Assembly (NCBI GenBank): GCA_021399445.1
Contig: JAJTUQ010000003.1
Coordinates: forward strand, 4,402,001 to 4,466,000
Reading direction: 5' to 3'
Length of the DNA: 64,000 bases
DNA from: Xylogone sp. PMI_703
Taxonomy: Eukaryota > Ascomycota > Leotiomycetes
Shown: positions 53,756-63,600 of the stretch, piece after piece
How the letters are laid out: every line of letters begins with the position of its first letter
How positions within the stretch are numbered: position 1 is the first letter of the stretch
Program-made: the position numbers and the translations under genes
The notes under the pieces: generated by a model
What the model saw: the letters and a program-made list of their open reading frames with translations, nothing else
Told to the model about the DNA's origin: nothing
Database searches by the model: none

Positions 53756-54889
53756 AAGGGGAATTTTGGCAGAGCTATTTACAGGTTTCCTGCTTTAATG
53801 TTAAGAGAGTCCTTACTTATGGTACGTTAGTATGAAAACTAGAACGATAGGGAATGAGATTAAAGACCGATGTTCAGGGACATTTGGGATAATGATTAGC
53901 AAAAAATAATCGCTTAAGATATTATTCTGCCTGCTGATATAGCCTTTTATATTTGTAATTGATTTGTATCTTGAGTATTACACCGAGAATATTATCTCTT
54001 CGAATATTAGTCCCCCTTTCCTGAGAAATGAGCATCAGTAGATATTGTTTCCACGGAAATATCGAATCCTCTAAGTAGTTAACTAATTCGGGCTATTGGT
54101 CTAGTTAAACTCTCTAATGTAAAATTTTAATGAATCCTTGTTTCTTGTCTAATGTCATCTAATTCCTTAAGCATCCAAAGTGGGAAAAATCGCGGAAAGT
54201 TAAAAAATCATTATAAATATAAAATCTAGGTGAGGATAGCGGAAGTATTCCACGCCATAAGATAAGATAATAGTCCATGTTAAATGCTACAACAGAGGTA
54301 AGAATCAGGTTAGCTCCGGTTATTGTCTATAGAGTATTATTCAGCTGTGTAATAAACTTTCCGCGGTCACAGAGTAGTTTTGTAAGACCTTTAAACGTTT
54401 CTGTGAAATTCCGCAAGTTAAAGACAAGTTATTAGAAATCTAGTACACAGTTGTCTTCATGATAAATTTATTATCAATTACAGATGTCATTAGAATAATA
54501 AAAGCTGTAACACTTAATATGTTAACTCTATGGCATTTGATGTGAACAAAATGATTGAGGTCTAAAAAAATGTGATAAAAGGTAACAATATATATAATTA
54601 TTCTACATCTAATTATTAAATATCAAGGTATAAAATTAAATGTTATAGTATTTCCTATTTTAAGATAATAGAATCTGTATATATTATTATAGATTATTTT
54701 AGTATTAGAAAAGTTTACAAATATTTAATAGAAGTGTAGATGTTAGAAATAATGGATTTACTCTTAGGATTATTGGCAGAGCAGATGATAAGATACGTTA
54801 CTGGGGACAAAGTCCCGTGATATCCAGAAAGAGTGAATTTCCAGTGGCTGCATTTTATATGGTATCTGAAAGATGTGAATTGAGTTCTG
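53756..54889. other. AT-rich intergenic stretch
   Basis: About 1.1 kb, extremely AT-rich between about 54470 and 54780. No gene. It could be a decayed element or simply a compositional sink; no terminal repeats or transposase signature found. Confidence 0.4.
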
Positions 54890-56863
54890 TGCACTAAGAA
54901 TAAACAGGGCGGTCTTCTAGCACAAGAGGACAAGCTTATAGAATCCGGAGAGAAGGATGCCAAAGTTTCTAAGGAAGACGGAAAAGCAGCACTCGAAGAG
55001 GACCATAACTATACTGTGGAAGAAGATGGAGAAGATGAAACCAAAGATCCGTCAACTTTCAATCTAGTATCCGTAACTGCGGTTCCCGATAATGGATCCT
55101 GAACGTACCAGTGGGGGAGACATTCAGTCTTGACAGGAACCACGACTAGATTCTATGCCTGAGAGTATTTCAGCATCGAGCAAGTCATTCGAGCCAAAAA
55201 AATAAGACCAGTCATTGCTCTAACAGAGACTATAGATGGGTCCATTCTCGTATACTTGAATAATTCTCTTAATCTTTATTTCTTGTTTTCAAGCATTTGT
55301 CGAGTTCTACTTCCAAATTTGATGTGAACCGTGTGCCTTCCAAGTCGAATGCAATCATAAAACTCCCAGGATCTCTTATCAGCTTTCTTCATCTTTATTA
55401 TTAGACGGATTCTGACTCTGAGATCTTGTTAATGGTATACCTCTCAACCTAGAAAGTCAGCCCCTGTCACGAAAATTCTGGATTCTTCTGCAGCTGTGTC
55501 TATTCTCTAGCCGTGTATGGTGATTCCAGCATGCAATCCCCGGATAAGACGAGGTCATGGAGTCATTCAATGGTGGCGCTACATCTGTGGCAATAGGTCT
55601 CGCTATATATGTTCTTGATTATGGAATGGGGATACTTAAATCCACTTGGTCATTTCTTATTTTCACTTCACACAGACAACCACCACCACCGACATTGGCA
55701 CCACAACCCGTTTGACTTTCCCAACAATCAGACGTCTCATGGGAGTGTTGGCCATACAGGCTAAAGGCTAGCGCTAGGGTCTCTTGGAAATCGTGTGGCT
55801 AACGACTTCAATTCTCATCTTCTTCCTTTTTGTGCACCCTGGAACATTTGCAGATAACGATCTCCGGTGCAGAGCGCAGCGTTAGCGAGTTGACGGGAAG
55901 GAACAGCATCAATTAGAAGAGTGAGACCGACTCAAAAGATGTAAGAGCTTCAGAGGCGGTGATTGACACTATCATTAAATTCCGAGATCATGGTCAAAGA
56001 TCATGCAGTGGCCTTCAAAACCCTTCGTGTAAGTGATTTCTCCTGCGTCTCCATCAGCTGCACCATCAGTTAAAATTGGGAGGCTTACGGAAGGGTAGGC
56101 ATTTTTATCTCATGACGTCTACTCATCCTTTTCCGAAGTCTTCGGATCTCTAGCTCTTCGAAGAACGAGACCATAAGATGTACTCTTCTTTTTTCGAGGA
56201 GCCCGATTTGAATCTTAGCGAGGATGTGAGCGGTAATCTCTTCCCCCCCAGCCCTTTCAATCTACAACTTTAACCCAGTTGAAACCGGCCTCTGCTTCCT
56301 CACTGCCGGCATCGCCAAGCTCATCAGCGCTTCCAACTTCTCGAGATACCAGTTTGAGTACCCGATCCCGACATCGAGTAAATCATCGCAGAGCCTCAGA
56401 ACATTACCGCGTTCCTAGCCTTCTGTGCATCATTAGATTACCCATCGTCTATTTTATGTTTGGCTGAACGGCGACATATGGTATACATTGGATCGCCAGC
56501 TTGGTTGGCGTTGCTATTCTAGTTACGTTACGAGTAACTCCATAATCTTCTAGTGAATGTTTGTGTATCTGCTCTTCTTGTATCCAAAGTATGTTGTATC
56601 GTTGTTGGCGACGAATGATCTTGTAGTCACCGTTCGCCGCGGCTTCTATCTCTTGTTTTCGAGGCCGATATTTATTGATATAGGCGTTGGCGGAGGAGTG
56701 AGTCTGTTAGTTGGACCATCCTATCCGAGCGTGTTTGGGATGTTTCTCTTTTTAGAGATGTGGTCGGTGGTTGAGATCGAAGAGCACACTCGCAATGAGT
56801 TGAGTTGGAGGTTTAGGAGATACACGTGTGTAAGAGGTGGAATGTTAGCCGAATTGAATTGAA
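54890..56863 (+). pseudogene. Relic of an MFS multidrug-type transporter (DHA1-like)
   Basis: Scattered pieces in order on the plus strand. A charged, acidic N-terminal segment (about 54905-55100) ends in a stop. ATSVAIGLAIYVLDYGMG near 55580-55615 resembles the second membrane helix. IYNFNPVETGLCFLTAGIAKLISA near 56260-56330 resembles the mid-protein region. At 56560-56760, LLATNDLV...FYLLFSRPIFIDIGVGGGVSLL...VFGMFLF is very like the penultimate and last helices of DHA1 drug transporters. Between them lie many stops and frame changes. No combination of introns gives one frame. The family exports toxins and drugs; here it is dead. Exact ends are uncertain, and the N-terminal assignment is weaker than the C-terminal one. 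Confidence 0.6.
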
Positions 56864-56906
56864 GTGTCATGACGTTAAGATAAATTTTGTGTAACATTAT
56901 AAGCAT

Positions 56907-57192
56907 CGAGTATTTGACTATATTATAAAGAATATTAATAAACTAATGGTGGATGGGATGAATTATATCTTGTTCTAGAATTTCTGTGAAAAATAAGAGA
57001 ACCACACAGTTTGCCATAATGAAAGCGCGTACCTTACTTCACATGGTTGCACTGCCCAGCATTCGAGGGGCGAGGCAGAGCTTTATATGCTCTTTCATCT
57101 TTTAACGGTTCATTTCTCTTACACTACTCTTCTGCTAATTTCTGCACTCACAGAGTCCCTAATCCATGGCTAAATCAACTCATATACACCTC
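56907..57192. other. Short intergenic stretch
   Basis: About 290 bp between the transporter relic and the SDR stop codon; nothing recognised. Confidence 0.35.
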
Positions 57193-57981
57193 TCAGAGCT
57201 TTGAGAACATGCTCTCCTTCTGTGGTCGCATGTCCAATTCATGCGTCCAGGCACTTCGCGGCTGCGAATGCAAGAACCAATAGGTATAGGCCAGATCTGC
57301 TGGCTGCAAGAGATGCGACTCAGCTTCACCTAATCTCTCCGTTGCACCCTGTTGTTTCCAGTGTCGGCGCTGCCAGCCACCGATCAATGTCCCATCAACC
57401 AGACTGTCGACGATGATATGCGCAGCATGAACACCCTTGGGTTGGTACTCCCGTGTAACAATCTGCGCGAGCGATCGCAGCCCGAACTTACTAGGCGAGA
57501 AGCTGCTTAAGCCAGGCGTCCCGCGCAGGGAACCCGTCGCGCCCGTGTAGAGAATCGTTCCCTGGCCCGCTGCAAGCATGCCCGGCAGGACACACTTGGT
57601 GGCCCAAAATGCACCGAACAGGTTAATTTTCATGAAGCCTTCAAATTCCTCCGTAGTGGTGTCTAAGATTGATCTACCATTGACGCGGCGTACACCAGCA
57701 TTATAGACCAGGACGTTCACCGGCCCCAGCTCAGCGCAGATGGTTTTGAAGCTTGAGATAACTGAGTCTTCGTTGCCTACGTCAGTAATGTAGTATCTCG
57801 TTGTAGCTTTGCCCGAGTCGGTGTTGATGCCTTCAGCCATGATCCGCAGTTTGTCTTCACTTCGAGCAAGGAGGCCCACAACAAAGCCTTCCGCGGCGAA
57901 GCGTCGAGCAACAGCTTCGCCGATTCCGGGTCCGGCGCCCACAACTGCGATGACAGGTTTCCTTTCTAAGTTGTAAGACAT
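57193..57981 (-). CDS. SDR-fold protein with altered catalytic motif
   Basis: A single exon, 262 residues from ATG 57981 (another in-frame ATG lies at 57999). The N-terminal loop is VVGAGPGIG rather than TGxxxGIG. YNAG at about 95 stands for NNAG. The segment after the catalytic-Ser strand reads TGATGSLRGTPGLSSFSPSKFGLRSL, so the usual Tyr-x-x-x-Lys is Phe/Ser-x-x-x-Lys. A subgroup of fungal and bacterial SDRs with this FxxxK pattern exists and keeps the fold, but its chemistry is unknown. The gene is visibly richer in G+C than its AT-rich neighbours and intronless, so its history may differ. No TGAGGGG box was found upstream. Confidence 0.82.
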   Translation of the reverse strand: MSYNLERKPVIAVVGAGPGIGEAVARRFAAEGFVVGLLARSEDKLRIMAEGINTDSGKATTRYYITDVGNEDSVISSFKTICAELGPVNVLVYNAGVRRVNGRSILDTTTEEFEGFMKINLFGAFWATKCVLPGMLAAGQGTILYTGATGSLRGTPGLSSFSPSKFGLRSLAQIVTREYQPKGVHAAHIIVDSLVDGTLIGGWQRRHWKQQGATERLGEAESHLLQPADLAYTYWFLHSQPRSAWTHELDMRPQKESMFSKL

Positions 57982-57999
57982 ATTGCAAGGTGTTAGCAT

Positions 58000-59124
58000 G
58001 AAAGAGCTTGACGGCTATGACTTTCACATAGTCAGGGTGTCGATACGAATCTAATTCTTCGTAGTTACCACTTCGGAGGGCTCTGCAGCACGTAGAGTTG
58101 TAAGATTCAGGATATATTGATCGCTCGAGGCACGGCCACTGGGGCTGATGTATTTGAATAACACCTGAGACGAACCAACACAATATGAGCAGTCTTAACA
58201 TTCCTGAATGTTTTCTATCCGAATAGTAATCCGGGATTTCGAATGTGAACCGACCTCGGTAGATCTCTTGCGGCGATTCTGACTGCTGCTAGTTCCTCAA
58301 TTCACCACACTACTAGCTTGAAACAAAACCGGGGCGCATTATCGGCCAAATAAATAGATAATGATGTAGGAAACATGAATTTTAAATTCCACGGAGACCT
58401 TCATAAAACATGAGAACCCGTAAAAAGGTATAAGAAAGTATAAGTACTGCTATGTTCACTACTACAAGTGCCTTCTGTAAGGTAATCTTTGAATTAGTGT
58501 CTCGACCCGAGTATATACAGCCTGCATGACGAAATAGAGCAAGTTATCAATGCAGACGGATACAACAACTTGAGCAGCAAAATAAAGAAATAGAGTATCC
58601 CTAAACTTGAAGTGCCTAATAGTTTTACAAAGGAAAGCCAAAGACTGCCTCCGTTCTCCCTTGTTACCATGGACCATATTACTACAGCCCCTCTAAAACT
58701 CTCTACTGGGCACGCAACCCCCAATGGTATACAAATTGCGTTTCTCGCATATACTGTTTTTCTCTGGGCTGAGTCATTTGCTCTCCCACTCTTTATATGT
58801 CCCTCTTAATGAGTTTGAGGTTTCCGGTTTCATAAGCTTCACACAATAAATGGTAACGAGACAAGTGTCGGTATATCCTCGCAGGCGGCTCAAACATTAC
58901 AATAACTAGCATCAATTTGTTGCTATTATGCACAGCTCTTAACGCTTTGGCCATGGCTTACACGCATGCCCAGGCGATTCTTTGTTAACGATGAGATTAA
59001 GCTTAGGCATGAAGTCTAGGTCTACTGATACGAAATAATAAATATAATGTCTTGATATTTGCAAGGTTTGGTTTAATACTATATGAATTTTCTAGCTGTG
59101 AATTGCTTTGCACGTAGCCATAAA
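58000..59124. other. Intergenic with a possible GST relic
   Basis: About 1.1 kb with no intact gene. The piece at about 58669-58740 is listed separately. Confidence 0.4.
58669..58809 (+). pseudogene. Possible N-terminal relic of a glutathione S-transferase
   Basis: An open frame from ATG 58669 reads PLKLSTGHATPNGIQIAFL, close to the first strand-helix of fungal GSTs (KLYxxxTPNGxKVxIxLEE). Similarity ends after about 25 residues, and no following exon with the rest of the thioredoxin fold could be found. The match is short, so this is tentative. Confidence 0.3.
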
Positions 59125-59982
59125 TCAGACATCCCATAGCTCTTCAGCATTATACCTGAAGATCCTGCTAATTAACTCTTGGTCGCCATCACACCATTCT
59201 ATGCAAGCTTTTATGAATGGATTTATATCCGTATTATTAAATCGCGTATGAGGCCAATCTGTCGCAAAGACGAGATATTTTTTGCCTGCAAGTCTTATGA
59301 GCTCCTTTGCTAATGGTTCAAGATCTGACATGCATGGATCATTCGTGATTCTATATGCTGCTGAAACCTTTACATAGGTTTTTCCCCGGTTCAAAATTGA
59401 GACTAGCGACTTGAAACCAGCCAGCTTATAAGGATCATTTCCTGAAGATGATAGATTAGGGCTTCCGAAATGGTCGAAGCAGACTTTTACATCAAGATCT
59501 GGTAAAAAGCGTTCGACGGTCGGTATCATCTCCATTGGAATATAAAGCTGCAGAACCCAACCTAAAGGGCGTATATGGTTAGCGTATTTTCGCAACATCC
59601 TTTCAAGCTCTGTCGGATCTATCTTTGTCTCGGCAGATTTCAAATTTACTCTAACACCACGGACCCCCAGTGCATGCCATTGCCGTAACGTTGAGAACTG
59701 TATTGTATCTGGATCAAACCCCACGACCCCTCGCCGTGTACTTTCGGGTTTGATTTTCTCAAGAGCATCTAAAATACAGGTGTTGTCAAACCCGTAGGTG
59801 GATGGTTGAACCAAAACAATATTCCGCAAACCTAAGGAAGCCTCGAACCTTAGAGCATCGCTGAGTGTAGAGGGGATAGGTTGATATGGGGTGTTGTCCC
59901 CATACGACTGCAATTTCGGATCAAATACATGCATATGACTGTCCCACGATCCCTCTGGCAATATTGGACGGGTAAGAGTCAT
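59125..59982 (-). CDS. Amidohydrolase of the LigI/2-pyrone-4,6-dicarboxylate hydrolase-like group
   Basis: A single exon, 285 residues from the ATG at 59982; the frame is open to 60006 only through a TTG, so a small 5' exon cannot be excluded. It has a TIM-barrel amidohydrolase layout with the start WDSHMHVFDP (His16, His18), VGFDPDT, GVRVNLKSAE, VCFDHFGSP, YVKVSAAYR and FATDWPHTRF (metal or general-base Asp near the end). This set, especially the HxH start and ATDWPHT end, fits COG3618 enzymes such as LigI, which opens 2-pyrone-4,6-dicarboxylate in lignin-aromatic breakdown, and related lactonases. Substrate here is unknown, but lactone hydrolysis is likely. It is divergent from the transporter gene at 60593 and shares its promoter, which has a CCCCTCA box. 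Confidence 0.88.
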   Translation of the reverse strand: MTLTRPILPEGSWDSHMHVFDPKLQSYGDNTPYQPIPSTLSDALRFEASLGLRNIVLVQPSTYGFDNTCILDALEKIKPESTRRGVVGFDPDTIQFSTLRQWHALGVRGVRVNLKSAETKIDPTELERMLRKYANHIRPLGWVLQLYIPMEMIPTVERFLPDLDVKVCFDHFGSPNLSSSGNDPYKLAGFKSLVSILNRGKTYVKVSAAYRITNDPCMSDLEPLAKELIRLAGKKYLVFATDWPHTRFNNTDINPFIKACIEWCDGDQELISRIFRYNAEELWDV

Positions 59983-60592
59983 CTGTGATTTGTGTCCGGT
60001 TTCCAAGGTACCCTGTTTAGAGTTCGTCGATAGGCTAAAGCAATGATCTTAATACATTCTACATTTAAGAAGCCGGTATGCGAAAGATACTTACAGCTTT
60101 AGGAAACTACTTAGTAGCAAAAGATAGAATGACGTGCCTTCAAAGTCGAGACAAAAGCTTTACTTATTAGTCCCTCATAGATAAAATATGTGAAAGATAG
60201 CCCCCATTGTACGATTTTACTCATGAGTGGGATGGGTTGCATCCGGTTATTATTATACCTTGCCGCCTTCCAACCGGGAACACAAGCGTAGTGAAAATGG
60301 GCTCCTTAAGGTATGGATCAACGATCGAGAGGTAGAAGCTCGGCCCGTGTCGTTATGAACACGCGTAGAACTCATCAGTATCTGGCCATCCCCTCATCGC
60401 TTTGCAGTTCCCAGCGCCAGCAGACTGCTATCTATCTTATTTCGAACTTTAAACAACTTGTTAATAATAATAATAATAAGCCAAGAGATCCTCACTTCAT
60501 TGACACATCCCGGCCAATTTCAGGATAGCGCCAGTAGTTGCATTTTGTCTCTATTAACGTATTATTATTTGCTTTGAATTGTTGCCTTACAA
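59983..60592. promoter_or_regulatory. Shared divergent promoter of amidohydrolase and transporter
   Basis: About 610 bp between divergent ATGs. It holds CCCCTCA at 60390-60396, a TAATAATAATAATAATAA-type triplet run at about 60461-60480, and no coding frame of note. Confidence 0.45.
60390..60396 (-). promoter_or_regulatory. CCCCTCA (TGAGGGG) box in the divergent promoter
   Basis: Located 197 bp before the transporter ATG and about 410 bp before the amidohydrolase ATG. Same heptamer as at the regulator, P450, b5 and lactonase genes. Confidence 0.35.
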
Positions 60593-62224
60593 ATGGCGAC
60601 TTTCAAGGTCAATTGGTATTATGTTTTGCTAGTTCTTGTGATCTCTGCTGGTGGTATTCCTAAAGGATATGATGAAGGAGGATTTAGTGCAGCAGTTACA
60701 CTACCCTCCTTCAAAAATGATTACAATTTGAATGCTGCAGACTGGGAAGGCAAAGCTTCTGGTTTGGCCAACCGGATAAGCAATATAACTTCATTTGGTG
60801 TCCTTGGAGCTGCACTCGGGTCTGCGATATCACTACTGTTTAATGATCGACTTGGACGCCTTTTCTGTTTCCGACTATATACAATCATCTGGGCCAGTGG
60901 TATACTTATACAAATATTCTCCTCTGGAATCTACAGCTTGCTTCTCTTTGCACGCATCTGGGGTGGGCTTGGTGCCGGGGCTATGACTGTGGTTACACCT
61001 GTGTTTCTATCAGAGATCGCCCTAGCACGCTCACGAGGGTGGATCATCAGCTGGTATATGCTCTTTTTACTATCGTTTCTTTCACTAGGTTGGTGGTCCT
61101 TTTTATCTCTCATTCCATGTATCTGACTTGAGTTAGGATTCTTCATCAATTATGCAGCTAATATAAAGATGGCCGTTACTCGGACCCAATATCGCTTGGT
61201 TGAGTCGATCCCTCTAATTCCTGTAGGCATCGCGTTCTGCCTTTCCTGGTTCTTCAAAGAGTCCCCACGATGGCTCGCTTCTAGAGATCGGACTGCTGAA
61301 GCACTAGAAGTGCTTACACGGTTACGCGGATTGGATATCGATACCCCTGAGGTGCAAAATGAACTGCTGGATATACAGGATGAGATTAAAGTGAAAGCTC
61401 AAGACTTGCAAGGTGTTTCCTGGATTACGATTATGAAGGATATTGCCACGACACCATCCTACAGAAACCGATTCATGTTGGCACTAATGGTTCAGACTGT
61501 TGCTCAGTGGAGCGGAGGGAACGGTATCACATACTATGTACCTCAGGTCAGTGCAGCCTAAGCCATAGAATAACGGTCCATTGATTTGAATATGCAGATT
61601 TTTCAGTATGTAGGAATCAAGGGTGCAGCTCTTGCATTGCTCCCTTCCGGTGCATACGGTCTCGTCAAACTGACTCTTACTATTGTTTCCGCCTGGTTCC
61701 TTGTGGATCGCGTTGGTCGTCGCCCTTTATTCTTGGGGGGCTTATTTCTACAACTTGTTAGCCATGCTTACATTGGCGCCTATCTGGGGACTAAAACCTC
61801 CAGCAAGTCCGCGTCTGATGCAGCGATTGCAATGGTTTATGTCTATGCCCTAGGGTATTCGGTGGGACTCACTGTGGTCCAGTCAATCTACGGCACGGAG
61901 ATCTTCCCGACTCGCATCCGCAGTGTATCTTACGCTGTCATCATGTGTGCTCATTGGTTTTTCCAGTTTGCTGTCGTAAAAGTAACACCAAGTATGTTTG
62001 TCAGCTTGAACGTATGGGGCGCCTACCTGTTCTGGGCAATGATATGCGCTTCTGGGCTTGTCTTACTTGGAATTTGGGCACCAGAAACGAAGGGCGTACC
62101 CATGGAGATGATGGAAGATTTATTTGCCGGGAAATGGTACATGGGATGGAAAGCAAAAGTTGACTTTACGGAAGCCAGTAGAATAGACAGGTCCATTAGT
62201 ATTAATGCTATGAGCAAAGCTTAA
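60593..62224 (+). CDS. MFS sugar-porter family transporter (quinate/sugar permease-like)
   Basis: Three exons, 60593-61088, 61137-61546 and 61598-62224, give about 510 residues with twelve predicted membrane helices. Signatures: GYDEGGFSAAV in helix 1, DRLGR after helix 2, the PESPRW-type loop as KESPRWLASR with a long cytosolic loop, GNGITYYVPQIF in helix 7, DRVGRRPL after helix 8, and the C-terminal PETKG (here APETKGVPMEMME). This is the SP family that includes fungal quinate, lactose and hexose permeases; proton-coupled import through the plasma membrane is expected. Head-to-head position with the LigI-like amidohydrolase suggests it imports the compound that this pathway degrades. The specific substrate cannot be told from sequence. 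Confidence 0.92.
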
Positions 62225-62876
62225 AGGCTTTCGATGTTTCATAACATTCCGTAAGACGCTTAGTATAGTTCTTGAGACACGACGCCCCGACCGATAATGC
62301 TCATGTGGTTCCTATTATAAGCTATTATATTTTGAAAGTGCTTTAATCTTCTTGAGAGTAGATTATGCTAGGACTTGAATTGACTACGGTACAGCCATGC
62401 GTGGCTGGCAGCCTCACTCAACTGTCAGGTCCTGGAAATGGAGGGATTGATCCAAGCCGGCACAGTAATGGCCTTGCCGCACTAATTAACTTATGATAAG
62501 TGGCACGCTGTAAACCTGGGTTGAAACGGTATACTAGAATAAGGCCAAGGCTCTGGACACCTCTGTCCATTCAACTAATCCAAGGTACTGGACTGTCATC
62601 CAGTTATCCTTACTCCTAGTCACACGAGTGCCATAGATATCAGCAGACCATAGCACTGCTCAACTGTTATAATTGGACGGTGCAATCAATCCGCCAGCCC
62701 TGCCCATCTATTGCTAGACCTCACAATTCCGGCTCAAGCAAGTGTAGCGTTTATATTTAGGCTCATACTACAGGCTCGGTGTACCTTTGTAGCCGATCTT
62801 GGTGATAACTGAACCAAAGGTATCTATAGCGAAAGCATTACCTTGGCCATCTTCAGCCATATCCTAGAATCTAGTA
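62225..62876. other. Intergenic
   Basis: About 650 bp without a gene or recognised repeat. Confidence 0.4.
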
Positions 62877-63290
62877 CTAATTCCCCGTCCTGTGTAAAAT
62901 TTCGTTATGAATAGAGACAAGATCTGATATCCAGCTGATCTTATGGGCATTGGTATCATAACGGATAATACTATTAGGACCAGTGAAGTCGGCTGATGAG
63001 AGATTGCGAGACGTTGTTTCCAGGAACGCTATAAGTGAGGTGGCCACAAAATACATTGGATTCATACCGTTGTAAGCGCTGCGGCTGTTGATGCTGTCTA
63101 TAGGGCGGGGGTAGAGGGTTGAGTAACTGGCGTAGCCTTCATCTGCTTCGTTCTCGGGGAGTGCAGCTAACGCGGGAATAATCTCTAGTGCTATGTATAT
63201 TACCGGACGGATCATCGCCAGCATTGCTAGTAGAACGACCAACAACAACTGCCACATATACATGAGCGATATCCGCCTTCCCGTATCCAT
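62877..63290 (-). CDS. Small membrane-anchored protein of unknown family
   Basis: An open frame of 137 residues from an ATG at 63290. Residues about 9-43 are hydrophobic (MYMWQLLLVVLLAMLAMI, VIYIALEIIPALAAL) and could be one long or two short membrane helices or a signal anchor. The rest is hydrophilic with no motif I recognise. It may be one exon of a longer gene or a relic. Reality as a gene is uncertain. Confidence 0.3.
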   Translation of the reverse strand: MDTGRRISLMYMWQLLLVVLLAMLAMIRPVIYIALEIIPALAALPENEADEGYASYSTLYPRPIDSINSRSAYNGMNPMYFVATSLIAFLETTSRNLSSADFTGPNSIIRYDTNAHKISWISDLVSIHNEILHRTGN

Positions 63291-63364
63291 AGACTGGTGG
63301 TATGTCTTCAGCTCCGCATCGTTTGGGCGTATAATGTTGAAGGCTCCCTCACTCTGAGTTCTGG

Positions 63365-63600
63365 CTTTGTGATGAAAATCACCACTGGTGCCTTAACTAC
63401 CCCATCGTCTTCTTCAACCTTAGTCTGCTTATCTCCTCCCTCTTATTTCTACCCGAGTCGCCTTGAGGGCTTATTGAGATGGACCAGGAGAGCGAAGCCG
63501 CTGCCATTTTGAAATTGTTTCATCAGGGCCGGCCAGGCCTAAATTGCAAAGTTGCGCGTGCGGAGAATGCTTACACGCTAGATAAGGTGGGCCGAAAAAT
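63365..63600 (+). pseudogene. Fragment of a second MFS sugar-porter gene
   Basis: The plus-strand frame around 63390-63540 reads NYPIVFFNLSLLISSLLFLPESP, then a TGA and GLIEMDQESEAAAILKLFHQG. This is the helix-6 to central-loop segment of sugar porters, normally PESPRWLI. Here the Arg codon is TGA and the Trp codon is GGG. No upstream helices 1-5 or downstream helices 7-12 were found nearby. It is a short, dead remnant, distinct from the intact transporter at 60593. Confidence 0.65.

Noticed and set aside
54470..54780. Transposon or mitochondrial insertion in AT-rich DNA
   Set aside because: No terminal repeats, transposase, reverse transcriptase or mitochondrial gene signature is visible.
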